Part shown: positions 1-8,449 of the stretch, one piece after another | Layout of the letters: each line of letters begins with the position of its first letter | Numbering within the stretch: the stretch's first letter is position 1 | Assembly: GCA_024742705.1 (NCBI GenBank) | Contig: JANSXZ010000006.1 | Span: 1 to 64,000, forward strand | DNA: 64,000 bases | Direction: 5' to 3' | DNA from: Paracoccaceae bacterium | Lineage (GTDB): Bacteria > Pseudomonadota > Alphaproteobacteria > Rhodobacterales > Rhodobacteraceae | The notes under the pieces: generated by a model | The model's input: only the letters and a program-made list of their open reading frames with translations | The model's database searches: none | What the model was told of the DNA's origin: nothing | Translations under genes and position numbers: made by a program

Positions 1-2311
1 CCACCGTGACGATGGCGACCGTGCCGTTGCCGGGCGTGCCCGCCCCGAGGATCTGCAGCGCGCCGCCGTCGATGTCGCTGTCATTGGCCAGCACATCGAT
101 CAGGATCGCGCCGCCGTCCTCGGCGCCGCCGGCGGTGTCGTCAGCGGCCACCGGCGCATCGTTGACACCCAAGATGGTGACCGTGACGGTGACCGAGCTG
201 GCAGTGTCGTTGGAGTCCACGACCGTGATTTCATAGGACTGGATGTAGGTATCGCCGGCTGGCAAGGCGTCATATGTCGCCTGGTCGATTTCGAAGACCC
301 AGTCGAAGTTGAAGTACCCGGCATCCTGCCCCGGCGCGACATCGGCGAGGGTGAAGCTCCCCAGATAGCCGCTGTCCTGCGCCGCGAAACTGGCGGTGAA
401 GCTGTCGCCTTCGTCGGGATCGAAGACAACGACGCTGCCCGAGGCACTGGGACCGCTCAGGCCGGCTTCGTCCTCGATGGCAAGGGGTGCGGTGCCACCG
501 GAGCCGCGCGGTTCATCGATGAGCGTGGCCGGAGCGATGATGTTGGCCGGAATGCTGCCGGTGAGAACCGACAGTTCTGGATCGACAAGCGGGACGTCGT
601 TCACACCCGTGTAGGTAACCGTGATGGTCCCGGTCGCGGCGCCGCCCTGGCCGTCTTCGACCAGATAGGTGAAACTGTCGGTGCCGACGAAATTGGCATC
701 GGGGATGTAGGCAAAGCTGCCATCGTCGCGCACCACGGCCACGCCGTTCTGCGGGTCATCGACGACGGAGAATGTGACAGGATCGCCATCGGGCTCGCTG
801 AAGGCGATGAAATTGGCGATGCCGACGTCCTCTGTCGCCTCGAAACTGGCGCTGTCGACCACCGGATCATCGTTCACCGCCAGGATTTCGACGGTCACGG
901 TGGCGGTGTCGCTGTTGCCGCGGCTGTCGATCACCTCATAGACGAAGGTATCGGTGCCGGCGAAGTCGGGGTTCGGCACATAGGTGAAATCGCCCGTGTC
1001 CGTTATCGTGGCCCGGCCGTTCGACGGCGCCTGCGCAATCCGGAATGTCAGCGGATCGGGGTTTTCGCTGACCACCTCGACACGTCCGGGCACACCGGCG
1101 CCATCGCCTTCGTCCTCATTGGCGGTGAGGGCCACATCGGTGGCGCGCGGAACGCTTCCGGCGTTGCTTTCCTCGATCACCTCTTCGGGCGCCTCCGGTG
1201 GCGGGGGCGGCGGCGGGGGGGGTGGTGGCGGCGGCGGGGGTGGCGGCGGCGGCGGTGGCGGCGGAGGGGGCGGCGCGGCGTCCTCGACCGGGTCGACCGG
1301 CGGGGGCGGCGGCGCGGGCGGCGGCGGCGTTTCCGACGCATCATCGTCGACATCGTCGGATTCGACATAGGTTTCGCCGGCTTCAACCCGCCGTTCGGCG
1401 GATTGGAACGCCGAAAACGCATCCGCGATCACCCGGTTGTCATCGGTTGTGCCCAGTTCGGCGCGCTCGATCTCGCGGGTTTCGCCAATCACCGGAGACA
1501 CCAGCCACGCGGTGCCATCGGTGGTGATCGTCGCGACCAGCTGGCCGGTCAGATCGAACAGTTCAATCGATCCGATGTTGCCGTCGATATCGCGGTTCAG
1601 CGCCACCTTGACGCGGGCCACGCCATCGGACATCTCGATTTCCACCGACACCGTGGTGCCGCGGATACCCATCGTGGCCGACGGGGTGCTGACCTCCATG
1701 TCGCCGGTCCTGGCCACCTGCCCCGCGATGAAGACGAACCCGCCGGTCACCAGGTTGAAGCTGCCCACGTTGTCCGATCCGTTGGGATCGTAGACCAGCG
1801 CATCGATCACCATCCGCGACGACGGCGCGAGCGAGAAGATCGTGCCGTCCGAGAACGTGACCGACACCTTGCCATCGGCGGCTGTGCTCAGGATGTCGTT
1901 CTGGAAGATCTTGTCGCCGATCCGCAACTGTTCGACTGTGCCGTCGGCGCGCTGCACCGATGCCGCGCCGGTCAGCGTCTCGACCTGGCCGATCGCCACC
2001 GCGCCAAAACCGCCGCCGGCCTGCGCAACCTGCGCATCCAGCGACGATCCGGCCAGCCGCGCCACCAGCGCCCCCGACAGCACCGCGCCGTTAGCGGCAA
2101 CCAGATCGGGCGTGTCGAGCGACAGGAAGTAGCCGGGCACCGTCAGAACCGGCGCGCCATCCTGCAAAACGACAAGATCCGCGCCAGAGCGGGCGTAATC
2201 CGCTTCGAAGATCTGAACGGAGGCGGGAAACACCAGCGCGCCATCGCCATTCGCCGACACGGACGCCGTATCAGCAGCCTGCGCTGTGATGTCGAAAATC
2301 GCTTTGTTCAT
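1..2311 (-). CDS. FecR-domain, cadherin-like repeat giant adhesin (C-terminus outside window)
   Basis: The first 770 residues of a large surface protein are visible; the rest runs off the left edge. The start is the ATG at 2311 (MNKAIFDITAQ), with no usable upstream alternative. From about residue 105 to 210 there is a FecR-type module, with GDKIFQNDILST followed by SDGTIFSLAPSS and SATMGIRGTTV. An acidic and proline-rich linker follows, then, from about residue 390, tandem cadherin/VCBS-like repeats of roughly 95 residues with the boundary motif VNDxPV and FxGTDxFxY. No classical signal peptide is seen, which fits type I secretion by the minus-strand exporter genes at 4938-9825. The N-terminal FecR-like module also resembles the anchoring module of LapA-type adhesins. 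Role inferred: attachment or biofilm adhesin. The ligand and the C-terminal secretion signal cannot be seen. Confidence 0.85.
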   Translation of the reverse strand, partial: MNKAIFDITAQAADTASVSANGDGALVFPASVQIFEADYARSGADLVVLQDGAPVLTVPGYFLSLDTPDLVAANGAVLSGALVARLAGSSLDAQVAQAGGGFGAVAIGQVETLTGAASVQRADGTVEQLRIGDKIFQNDILSTAADGKVSVTFSDGTIFSLAPSSRMVIDALVYDPNGSDNVGSFNLVTGGFVFIAGQVARTGDMEVSTPSATMGIRGTTVSVEIEMSDGVARVKVALNRDIDGNIGSIELFDLTGQLVATITTDGTAWLVSPVIGETREIERAELGTTDDNRVIADAFSAFQSAERRVEAGETYVESDDVDDDASETPPPPAPPPPPVDPVEDAAPPPPPPPPPPPPPPPPPPPPPPPPPPEAPEEVIEESNAGSVPRATDVALTANEDEGDGAGVPGRVEVVSENPDPLTFRIAQAPSNGRATITDTGDFTYVPNPDFAGTDTFVYEVIDSRGNSDTATVTVEILAVNDDPVVDSASFEATEDVGIANFIAFSEPDGDPVTFSVVDDPQNGVAVVRDDGSFAYIPDANFVGTDSFTYLVEDGQGGAATGTITVTYTGVNDVPLVDPELSVLTGSIPANIIAPATLIDEPRGSGGTAPLAIEDEAGLSGPSASGSVVVFDPDEGDSFTASFAAQDSGYLGSFTLADVAPGQDAGYFNFDWVFEIDQATYDALPAGDTYIQSYEITVVDSNDTASSVTVTVTILGVNDAPVAADDTAGGAEDGGAILIDVLANDSDIDGGALQILGAGTPGNGTVAIVTV
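1196..1273 (-). repeat. Run of 26 consecutive proline codons in the adhesin
   Basis: In the adhesin frame, codons 347-372 are all CCN, giving 26 prolines without interruption. A shorter PPPPAPPPPP run lies just N-terminal, before a VDPVEDAA spacer. On the plus strand this appears as an almost pure G/GGC tract. It separates the FecR module from the cadherin repeats and probably forms a rigid polyproline II stalk. Length variation by slippage is plausible but cannot be shown from one sequence. Confidence 0.9.
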
Positions 2312-2617
2312 AGACTTTGTCCAATCTTCCGGAACGGCCGCTCCATGCGCGGCGGTCACCGATGCAATATCACGGCGGCCGGCTTTCCCTAAATGAAGTA
2401 TATCACACAGAAATCCGTTTTGTCCGCAATGCCGGCAGCCCCGTCCGGCCCGCCGCAAGCGTCAAAACAGGGCTATATTCGCACATGATGCGATTTTTCG
2501 TTGCCAAAGCCGTGTTGCCCGTGACCCAATCGAAGTGGCGCGCGGGGTGTCTCGCTGGCCTGGCGGGTGATTCGCCCGGCGTTCTGTGCGCACAATGGCG
2601 ATCTGATTGACGGGTTA
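2312..2617. other. Divergent intergenic region between adhesin and cyclase genes (306 nt)
   Basis: This is the only gap longer than 300 bases. It is more AT-rich than its surroundings near 2380-2500 and must hold the promoters of the divergent adhesin and cyclase genes. I see a CRP-like half-conserved site at 2392-2407 but no convincing -35/-10 pair. A reading frame in phase with the cyclase opens upstream at 2567, but the ATG at 2618 gives the expected hydrophobic N-terminus. No RNA gene was recognised. Confidence 0.5.
2392..2407 (-). promoter_or_regulatory. Possible CRP/FNR-family binding site upstream of the adhesin
   Basis: Read on the minus strand this is TGTGATATACTTCATT. It matches the CRP consensus TGTGA-N6-TCACA at 5/5 and 3/5 arm positions. 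It lies 81 bases upstream of the adhesin start and next to a cyclic-nucleotide cyclase gene, which makes cAMP control attractive. A single imperfect match is weak evidence. Confidence 0.25.
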
Positions 2618-4828
2618 ATGAAGTTTTTCACACGCTACATCGGCTGGGGACGGCTGGCCGGTCTGGCGCTTCTGGTCACACTGATCGCACTGCGCATCGC
2701 CGATCCGGTCTTTGTGGAGAGGCTGCGGCTGCAGGCCTTCGACAGCTACCAGCAGATCAAGCCGCGCGACCGCGCGCCGGTGCCGGTGGCCATCATCGAC
2801 GTCGATGACCGCAGCCTTGCCGAGATCGGTCAATGGCCGTGGCCGCGCACCCAGATCGCACAGATGACCGCCAGCGCCATGCAGGCCGGTGCGGTTGCGC
2901 TGGCCTTCGATATCATCTTCTCCGAACCGGACCGGCTGTCGCCCGACAACATCGTCGCCGACAATCCCGGCCTGCCCGCCGAAACCCGGGCCGCGCTGGC
3001 GCAACTGCCGGCCAATGACCAGGTGCTGGCCGATGTATTTTCGCGCGCGCGGGTCGTTCTGGGCCAGACCAGCCTGCGCAATGCCGGTCAGGGCGGGGCC
3101 GCCGGAAGCCCGCCGCGCGAAGTGCCGCACGCCATTCTCGGCGCCGATCCCGCACCGTTCCTGATCCGGTTTCCCGATCTCATCCAGAACCTCGATGTGC
3201 TCGAGGACGCGGCGTCGGGCTACGGCATGTTCACCGTGTTCCCCGATCCCGACGGCGTCTACCGCCGCGTGCCGGTGGTGATGCAGGCCGATGGCGCCTA
3301 CCGTCTGGGCCTGTCGATCGAACTGCTGCGGGTGGCCACGGGCGGCGACGCCTTCGCGATCCGCGCCAATCAGGCGGGGATCGACGGCGTGGTGGTCGCG
3401 CGCCAGCTTATCCGTACCGAACAGGACGGCACCGTCTGGAACAACTTCTCCGCCTCCAGCCGCGACCGCTTCGTTTCCGCCGTCGACCTGATGCGCGGAG
3501 ATCTGCCGCCCGGCCGCCTCGCCGGACACCTGGTGCTGGTCGGCACCTCGGCGATCGGTCTCGAGGATTTCCGCGCGACACCGCTGGGCGTGCCGATGGC
3601 AGGTGTGGAAATCCATGCCCAGGTGCTGGAAAACATCCTGGGGCAAACCCTGCTCTACCGGCCGAACTACGCCATCGGGCTCGAACTGGTCTCGGTCACG
3701 GTGCTGTCGCTGCTGATCATCGCGCTGGCGCCGCTGATGGCCGCGCGCTACCTGCTCATCGGAACCTTCACGCTGATCGGCCTGGCGATCGGCTATTCGT
3801 TCTACCTTTTTTCCGAACACCGCCAACTGGTCGATCCCACGTTTCCGGTGTTCGGGGTGTTCTTCTGCTCGGTGCTGATGACATCGGTCAACTACATCCG
3901 CGAGGAACTGCGCAAACAGCAGATCCGCGGCGCCTTCGGCCAATACGTCTCGCCCGACCTGGTTGCAACCCTGGCCGACAACCCCGACAAGCTGAAACTG
4001 GGCGGCGAGAGGCGCGAATTGTCGATCCTGTTCACCGACGTGCGCGGGTTCACCACCATTTCGGAATCCTTCCGCGACGATCCCCCGGGGCTGACCGCGC
4101 TGATGAACCGCTTTCTGACCGTCATGTCGGATGCGATCATGGCCCAGGGCGGCACGATCGACAAATACATGGGCGACGCGATCATGGCGTTCTGGAACGC
4201 GCCGCTCGATTCACCCGATCACGCCCGGCGCAGCTGCGCGGCGGCATTGGCCATGCTGCGCGACATCGACGCCCTGAACGCCGCGCGCGATGCCGAAACA
4301 GGCGGCAGCGCCGTGCCCATCGACATCGGCATCGGCATCAACACCGGCGACGCCGTCGTCGGCAACATGGGCAGCGACAAACGCTTCGATTACAGCGCCC
4401 TCGGCGATCCGGTAAACCTCGCCTCCCGCCTCGAAGGCCAGACGAAATCCTACGGCGTCGACGTCGTCATAGGCGCCACGACCCGCGCCGCCGTTGAAGG
4501 CGATTTCGCGGTGATCGAACTGGATCTCATCCGCGTGAAGGGCAAACAGCTGCCCGAACACATCTACGCCCTGCTCGGTGACGGCGCGATGCGCGGCGCG
4601 CCCGCTTTCGATGCCCTGGCCTCAGCCAACGCCGAAATGATCGATGCCTATCGCCGTCAGGACTGGGAAAGCGCCGGCGCCGGCGCCGACGCGGTGGCCG
4701 CTCGCGCCCGCGACCTCGGTCTCGATCTGGACGGCTACGCACAGATGTACCGCGACCGCATCGCCGCTTTCCGCGGCGCGCCGCCGCCGCCCGACTGGGA
4801 CGGTGTCTTCGTCGCCACCAGCAAATGA
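2618..4828 (+). CDS. CHASE2-domain class III adenylate/guanylate cyclase
   Basis: A membrane-bound cyclase of 736 residues. One N-terminal membrane segment (about 10-25) precedes a long extracytoplasmic CHASE2 sensor (about 40-330), with VPVAIIDVDDRSLAEIG and a late MAGVEIHAQVLENIL. Three membrane segments (about 350-430) follow, then a class III cyclase catalytic domain (about 465-640). Metal-binding Asp residues are seen in ILFTDVRGFTT and in DKYMGDAIMAF, and GDPVNLASRLE is present. It should make cAMP or possibly cGMP from the NTP in response to an envelope signal; substrate specificity cannot be read safely. The start is MKFFTRYIGWGRL at 2618. It is divergent from a FecR-domain adhesin, and FecR-CHASE2 pairs recur in bacteria, so the cyclase may control or sense that surface system. 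Confidence 0.88.
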   Translation: MKFFTRYIGWGRLAGLALLVTLIALRIADPVFVERLRLQAFDSYQQIKPRDRAPVPVAIIDVDDRSLAEIGQWPWPRTQIAQMTASAMQAGAVALAFDIIFSEPDRLSPDNIVADNPGLPAETRAALAQLPANDQVLADVFSRARVVLGQTSLRNAGQGGAAGSPPREVPHAILGADPAPFLIRFPDLIQNLDVLEDAASGYGMFTVFPDPDGVYRRVPVVMQADGAYRLGLSIELLRVATGGDAFAIRANQAGIDGVVVARQLIRTEQDGTVWNNFSASSRDRFVSAVDLMRGDLPPGRLAGHLVLVGTSAIGLEDFRATPLGVPMAGVEIHAQVLENILGQTLLYRPNYAIGLELVSVTVLSLLIIALAPLMAARYLLIGTFTLIGLAIGYSFYLFSEHRQLVDPTFPVFGVFFCSVLMTSVNYIREELRKQQIRGAFGQYVSPDLVATLADNPDKLKLGGERRELSILFTDVRGFTTISESFRDDPPGLTALMNRFLTVMSDAIMAQGGTIDKYMGDAIMAFWNAPLDSPDHARRSCAAALAMLRDIDALNAARDAETGGSAVPIDIGIGINTGDAVVGNMGSDKRFDYSALGDPVNLASRLEGQTKSYGVDVVIGATTRAAVEGDFAVIELDLIRVKGKQLPEHIYALLGDGAMRGAPAFDALASANAEMIDAYRRQDWESAGAGADAVAARARDLGLDLDGYAQMYRDRIAAFRGAPPPPDWDGVFVATSK

Positions 4829-4857
4829 CCTGACGGCAGGGTTGCGCGGGCGCGCCC

Positions 4858-4896
4858 CTTCATCTTGCAGGATAAACTCCCGCCGGAGGCATCCGC
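4858..4896 (-). repeat. Intergenic repeat, copy 1 (39 nt)
   Basis: Read on the minus strand, this matches 21685-21723 at 38 of 39 bases and contains the core CTCCGGCGGGAG followed by TTTATCC and AAGATGAAG. It lies in the gap between the convergent cyclase and HlyD-like genes. CTCC/GGAG can form a short hairpin with a GGCG loop. It is probably a dispersed repeat tied to gene ends, perhaps a weak bidirectional terminator. Confidence 0.8.
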
Positions 4897-4937
4897 ACCG
4901 CCCAGCCCATACCGCCACGCGAAATTCCACGCAGCCC

Positions 4938-6257
4938 CTACCGCTCGCGCAGCGCCTCGGCGCCGGCCCGGCGGATCGGCTTCAGCAGATAATCCATGAT
5001 CGATTTCTGGCCGGTCTGGATGTCGATGCTCGCCGTCATGCCCGGCGTGATCGGCAATGGCGCATCGGCGGTGCCGAGGTATCCGCGCGCGGTGCGCACC
5101 ACCACCTTGAAAAACTCGCGCCCCTCGGGATCGGTGATCGTATCCGCGCCCAGCCGCGCCACCTCGCCGTCCAGCGCACCATAGACCAGATAATCATAAG
5201 CGGTGATCTTCACCGCCACCTTATCGCCCGGCTTGATGAAGGCCACATCCGACGGCAACAGGTTCGCCTCGATCAAAAGCCCGTCGTCCAGCGGCACGAT
5301 TTCGGCAACCGGCGCGCCGGGTTGCACCACTGCGCCCTTCGTTGTCACCATCACCCGGTTCACCGTGCCGCGTACCGGCGAACGCAATTGCGTGCGCAGC
5401 ACCCTGTCGTCGGCGGCCTTCAGGGTTTCCTGCACCACCGCCAGTTCCACCTGCAACCGTGCCAGCCTTTCACGCGCCGTCAGCACATAGGCCGACCGCG
5501 CCTGCGCAATCTCGCTTCGGGCCTGACGGATCGCCGCCTCGAGGCGCGCGCGCGACGCCGTGCCGACGGCCAGATCGCCGCGCAGTTCGGCCAGCCGCGA
5601 TTCGATGCGCAGCAATTCGATGCGCGGCACCGCGTCCTGCGCGAACAGATCCGCGATCAACGCGCGTTCCTCGCTCAGCGGCGCGATCACCTGCCGCCGT
5701 TTCTCCTGTTGCGCGTTCAGTTCGGCCAACTCGCTTTCGCGCTGGCTCAACCGGTCGCGCAGCACTTCCATCTCGGCCTCGAACTGCCGCCGGCGCGACA
5801 GGTAAACCTCGGTCTCGGCGGCGCTGGCCAGCGGGTTGGCCGCGGCGAAAGCCGGATCAAACCGCAGCGGGCGGCTTTCCACCTCGGCCTCCAGACGCGC
5901 CCTTTCGGCCAGAAGCGCCGCCGCCTGGCGTTGCAGTTCGCCTTGCTGCGCGGCAAAGCCGGTGGCGTCGATCTGCATCAGAACCTGGCCGGCCTCGACG
6001 GCATCGCCCTCGGCCACGGCGATATCGGACACCAGCCCGCCTTCCAGGCTCTGGATTACCTGCAACTGCGACGATGGGATCACCCGACCGGCGCCGCGCG
6101 TCACCTCCTCGACCTCGTAGATCGCGGCCCAGATCAGGAACGCGCCGGTGATCAGCGCGATCAACATCACCGGGGCCCAGCGGCTCTGGTAGAGCGCGCT
6201 CTGGCCCGCCGCGCCCACATCGTTGACGTATTGCTCTTCGACCTGGCGCACGAACAT
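4938..6257 (-). CDS. HlyD-family periplasmic adaptor of type I secretion system
   Basis: Membrane fusion protein of 439 residues linking the inner-membrane ABC exporter to the outer-membrane channel. The chosen start is ATG 6257 (MFVRQVEEQYVND); an open frame extends further upstream but lies inside the ABC gene. There is one transmembrane segment (about 27-47, VMLIALITGAFLIWAAIYEV). Next come a lipoyl/barrel half, a long alpha-helical coiled coil (about 120-280) rich in Glu, Arg, Ala and Leu, then the second barrel half with LRSPVRGTVNRV and the C-terminal HlyD region. TGATG couples it to the ABC exporter stop. With 6257-9825 it forms a full TolC-ABC-HlyD set, whose likely client is the adhesin at 1-2311. 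Confidence 0.9.
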   Translation of the reverse strand: MFVRQVEEQYVNDVGAAGQSALYQSRWAPVMLIALITGAFLIWAAIYEVEEVTRGAGRVIPSSQLQVIQSLEGGLVSDIAVAEGDAVEAGQVLMQIDATGFAAQQGELQRQAAALLAERARLEAEVESRPLRFDPAFAAANPLASAAETEVYLSRRRQFEAEMEVLRDRLSQRESELAELNAQQEKRRQVIAPLSEERALIADLFAQDAVPRIELLRIESRLAELRGDLAVGTASRARLEAAIRQARSEIAQARSAYVLTARERLARLQVELAVVQETLKAADDRVLRTQLRSPVRGTVNRVMVTTKGAVVQPGAPVAEIVPLDDGLLIEANLLPSDVAFIKPGDKVAVKITAYDYLVYGALDGEVARLGADTITDPEGREFFKVVVRTARGYLGTADAPLPITPGMTASIDIQTGQKSIMDYLLKPIRRAGAEALRER

Positions 6258-8449
6258 CAGCCGCCCCCCGTCGCGCCGGCGGCGGCGACGCGCGCGGCCT
6301 CGTTGTCGCGCAACCGCGCCGTCACCGCGTCGCGGCTGCCGTCCAGCACCTTGCGCCCGGTCTCGAGTATCACGAAACGGTCCGCGATATTTGCCAGCGA
6401 CTGGCGGTGCGTGCACAGTATCAGCGTGACACCTTCGGCATTCAGCGCCTTCAGGCGGGCGCAGACCACGCGCTCCATCTCCTGGTCCATCGCATTTGTC
6501 GGCTCGTCAAGAAACAACAGCCTGGCATCCTTCAACAGCACCCGCGCCAGCGCCAGCGCCTGCGCCTGCCCGCCCGACAGCGATCCGCCGTTTTCGGTGA
6601 TCTGCATTTCCAGCCCCCCGGGACTGGCCGCGACGAAATCGCCAAGCCCCGAATAATACAGCGCCTTTTCGATCCGCGCCTGATCGGCGCCGGGATTGGC
6701 CAGCAACAGGTTGTCGCGCAGGGTACCGGTGAACAGATCGCCGGTTTGCGGCAGGTATCCGATGCCCGCGCGCAATTCGGCGCGGTCGTACTGGTTCAGC
6801 CCGAAACCGTCCACGCGGATGATGCCTGTCTGCGGTTCGATCAGCCCGCACAACAGCTTTCCCAAGGTGGTCTTGCCCGATCCGACCCGCCCCAGCAACG
6901 CCAGGCATTCGCCGGGCGCCACCTCGAGAGACAGGCCGGAAATCGCCGGCACCTGCGCGCCGGGATAGGCAAAGGTGACATCCGTCAGGTTCAGCGCCGC
7001 ATGTCTGACCTTCAGGTGCGACCGGACGGTGCGCGGCTTGTCGCCTTGCAGCGCCATCATCGCATTCAGCGAGCGCATCGCCTTGATCACATATTGCAGG
7101 CGGAAGGTGGCCTGGGCGATTCCCGTCAGCGGCGCCAGCGCGCGCCCCGAAAGGATCGACGCGGCGATCAGCGCACCGATGGTGATGCGGCCATCGAAGA
7201 TCAGGTAGACGCCCCAGACGATAATCCCGACGGAAACGCATTGCTGGATGAACAGCGTGGCATTGGTGGACAGGTTCGACCAGAACCGCGCCCGCCCGTT
7301 GACCCGGGCGGTGGCGGCGATGGCGGTTTCCCATTCGCGCTGCATCCGGCCTTCGGCGTTCAGGGTCTTGATCGTCTCGACTCCGCGCAAGCTCTCCATC
7401 AGGACGGTCTGGCGGCGTCCCGCCAGTCGCAGCGCGGCCTGCGCCTCGTTGCTGATGGCCGCGCGCGCGATCAGCGCGAACACAAGAACCACCGGCACCG
7501 CCAATGCCGGCAACAGCGCCAGCGGGCCGACAATGGCATAAAGAACACCCAGAAACAGCGCGATGAACAGCAGATCGAAGAACGACACGAAGGTCGACGA
7601 GGCGAAGAAATCGCGCACCGTCTCGTATTCGCGGATCTGCCCGGCCAATCCCGCCGCGCCGCCCGGACGCGTCAAAAGCCCCAGATCCAGCGCGTGGCGA
7701 TACAGCGACGCGCCGACCTTCAGGTCGATCCGCTGGCTGATCGTCTCGATCGTGGCCATGCGGATCGTGCGCAGCGCCAGATCGGCACAGACCGCCAGGC
7801 CGACACCGATCGCCAGCGTCCAGAGCGTGACGAACGACAGGTTGGGAATGACCTTGTCATAGACATTCATGATGAACAGCGGCAGCGCCAGCGCCATCAG
7901 GTTCAGCAAGAGCGACGCCAGCATGACCTGCGCCCACGACGGCCAATGCGCCCGCACCGGCGCCCAGAACCAATGGCCGGCCCGGCGCGCGGCGGCGGCG
8001 GCTTCCGCATCGCTGGTGTCTTCCGGCGTCACCAGCATGATCTCGCGGGTGACGCGGCGTTGCAGATCCGCCATCGGCGCTTCGTCGGTGCCGGTTTCGC
8101 CAGGCGTGACCCAGCGCGCGCGCCGGGTTTTCCGGTCGATCCCGGTGAGGATCAGCGGCATGCCATCCTTTTCAAACAGCACGCAAGGCAGGACGATCGG
8201 ATCAATCCGCGCCAGGCGGCGACGGACGGTTGTCGATTTCAGGCCGACAGTGGCCAGCGCCTCGCCCAGCGTCGCGGGGTGGGAAAGATCCTGTTGGCCG
8301 CTCATGCGCGTGGCCACGGCGATGTCGGAAAAGGGCCGCGCGAAGAAATCCGCGAACCATGCCAGTGCGGCATCGCCGGCGCGGGCGCGATGCGGCTTGT
8401 CCGGCCCGTCCACCGGCCGCGGCTCAGCCGCTGCGGCGCCGCCTGTCAT
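6257..8449 (-). CDS. Type I secretion ABC exporter with degenerate C39-like domain
   Basis: A fused permease-ATPase of 730 residues. The N-terminal region (about 45-150) looks like the C39-like domain of LapB/HlyB exporters but has no cysteine at the position of the peptidase nucleophile. Its only Cys is in IVLPCVLF, so cleavage of a leader is unlikely. Six membrane helices (about 175-450) follow, then an ATPase domain with Walker A LGRVGSGKTTL, signature LSGGQAQALALARV, Walker B LLFLDEPTNAMD and switch His in CTHRQS. It moves an unfolded substrate across both membranes in one step, using HlyD- and TolC-type partners. ATGA overlaps the TolC-like stop upstream and TGATG joins the HlyD-like gene downstream, so the three genes are one operon. 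Confidence 0.92.
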   Translation of the reverse strand: MTGGAAAAEPRPVDGPDKPHRARAGDAALAWFADFFARPFSDIAVATRMSGQQDLSHPATLGEALATVGLKSTTVRRRLARIDPIVLPCVLFEKDGMPLILTGIDRKTRRARWVTPGETGTDEAPMADLQRRVTREIMLVTPEDTSDAEAAAAARRAGHWFWAPVRAHWPSWAQVMLASLLLNLMALALPLFIMNVYDKVIPNLSFVTLWTLAIGVGLAVCADLALRTIRMATIETISQRIDLKVGASLYRHALDLGLLTRPGGAAGLAGQIREYETVRDFFASSTFVSFFDLLFIALFLGVLYAIVGPLALLPALAVPVVLVFALIARAAISNEAQAALRLAGRRQTVLMESLRGVETIKTLNAEGRMQREWETAIAATARVNGRARFWSNLSTNATLFIQQCVSVGIIVWGVYLIFDGRITIGALIAASILSGRALAPLTGIAQATFRLQYVIKAMRSLNAMMALQGDKPRTVRSHLKVRHAALNLTDVTFAYPGAQVPAISGLSLEVAPGECLALLGRVGSGKTTLGKLLCGLIEPQTGIIRVDGFGLNQYDRAELRAGIGYLPQTGDLFTGTLRDNLLLANPGADQARIEKALYYSGLGDFVAASPGGLEMQITENGGSLSGGQAQALALARVLLKDARLLFLDEPTNAMDQEMERVVCARLKALNAEGVTLILCTHRQSLANIADRFVILETGRKVLDGSRDAVTARLRDNEAARVAAAGATGGG

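Noticed and set aside
984..1370. Plus-strand frame encoding a polyglycine protein
   Set aside because: It is the complement of the polyproline tract of the adhesin and has no other support.
1403..2392. Plus-strand open frame of 329 codons opposite the adhesin
   Set aside because: The composition is Arg/His-rich and featureless, while the minus strand encodes a clear FecR domain here.
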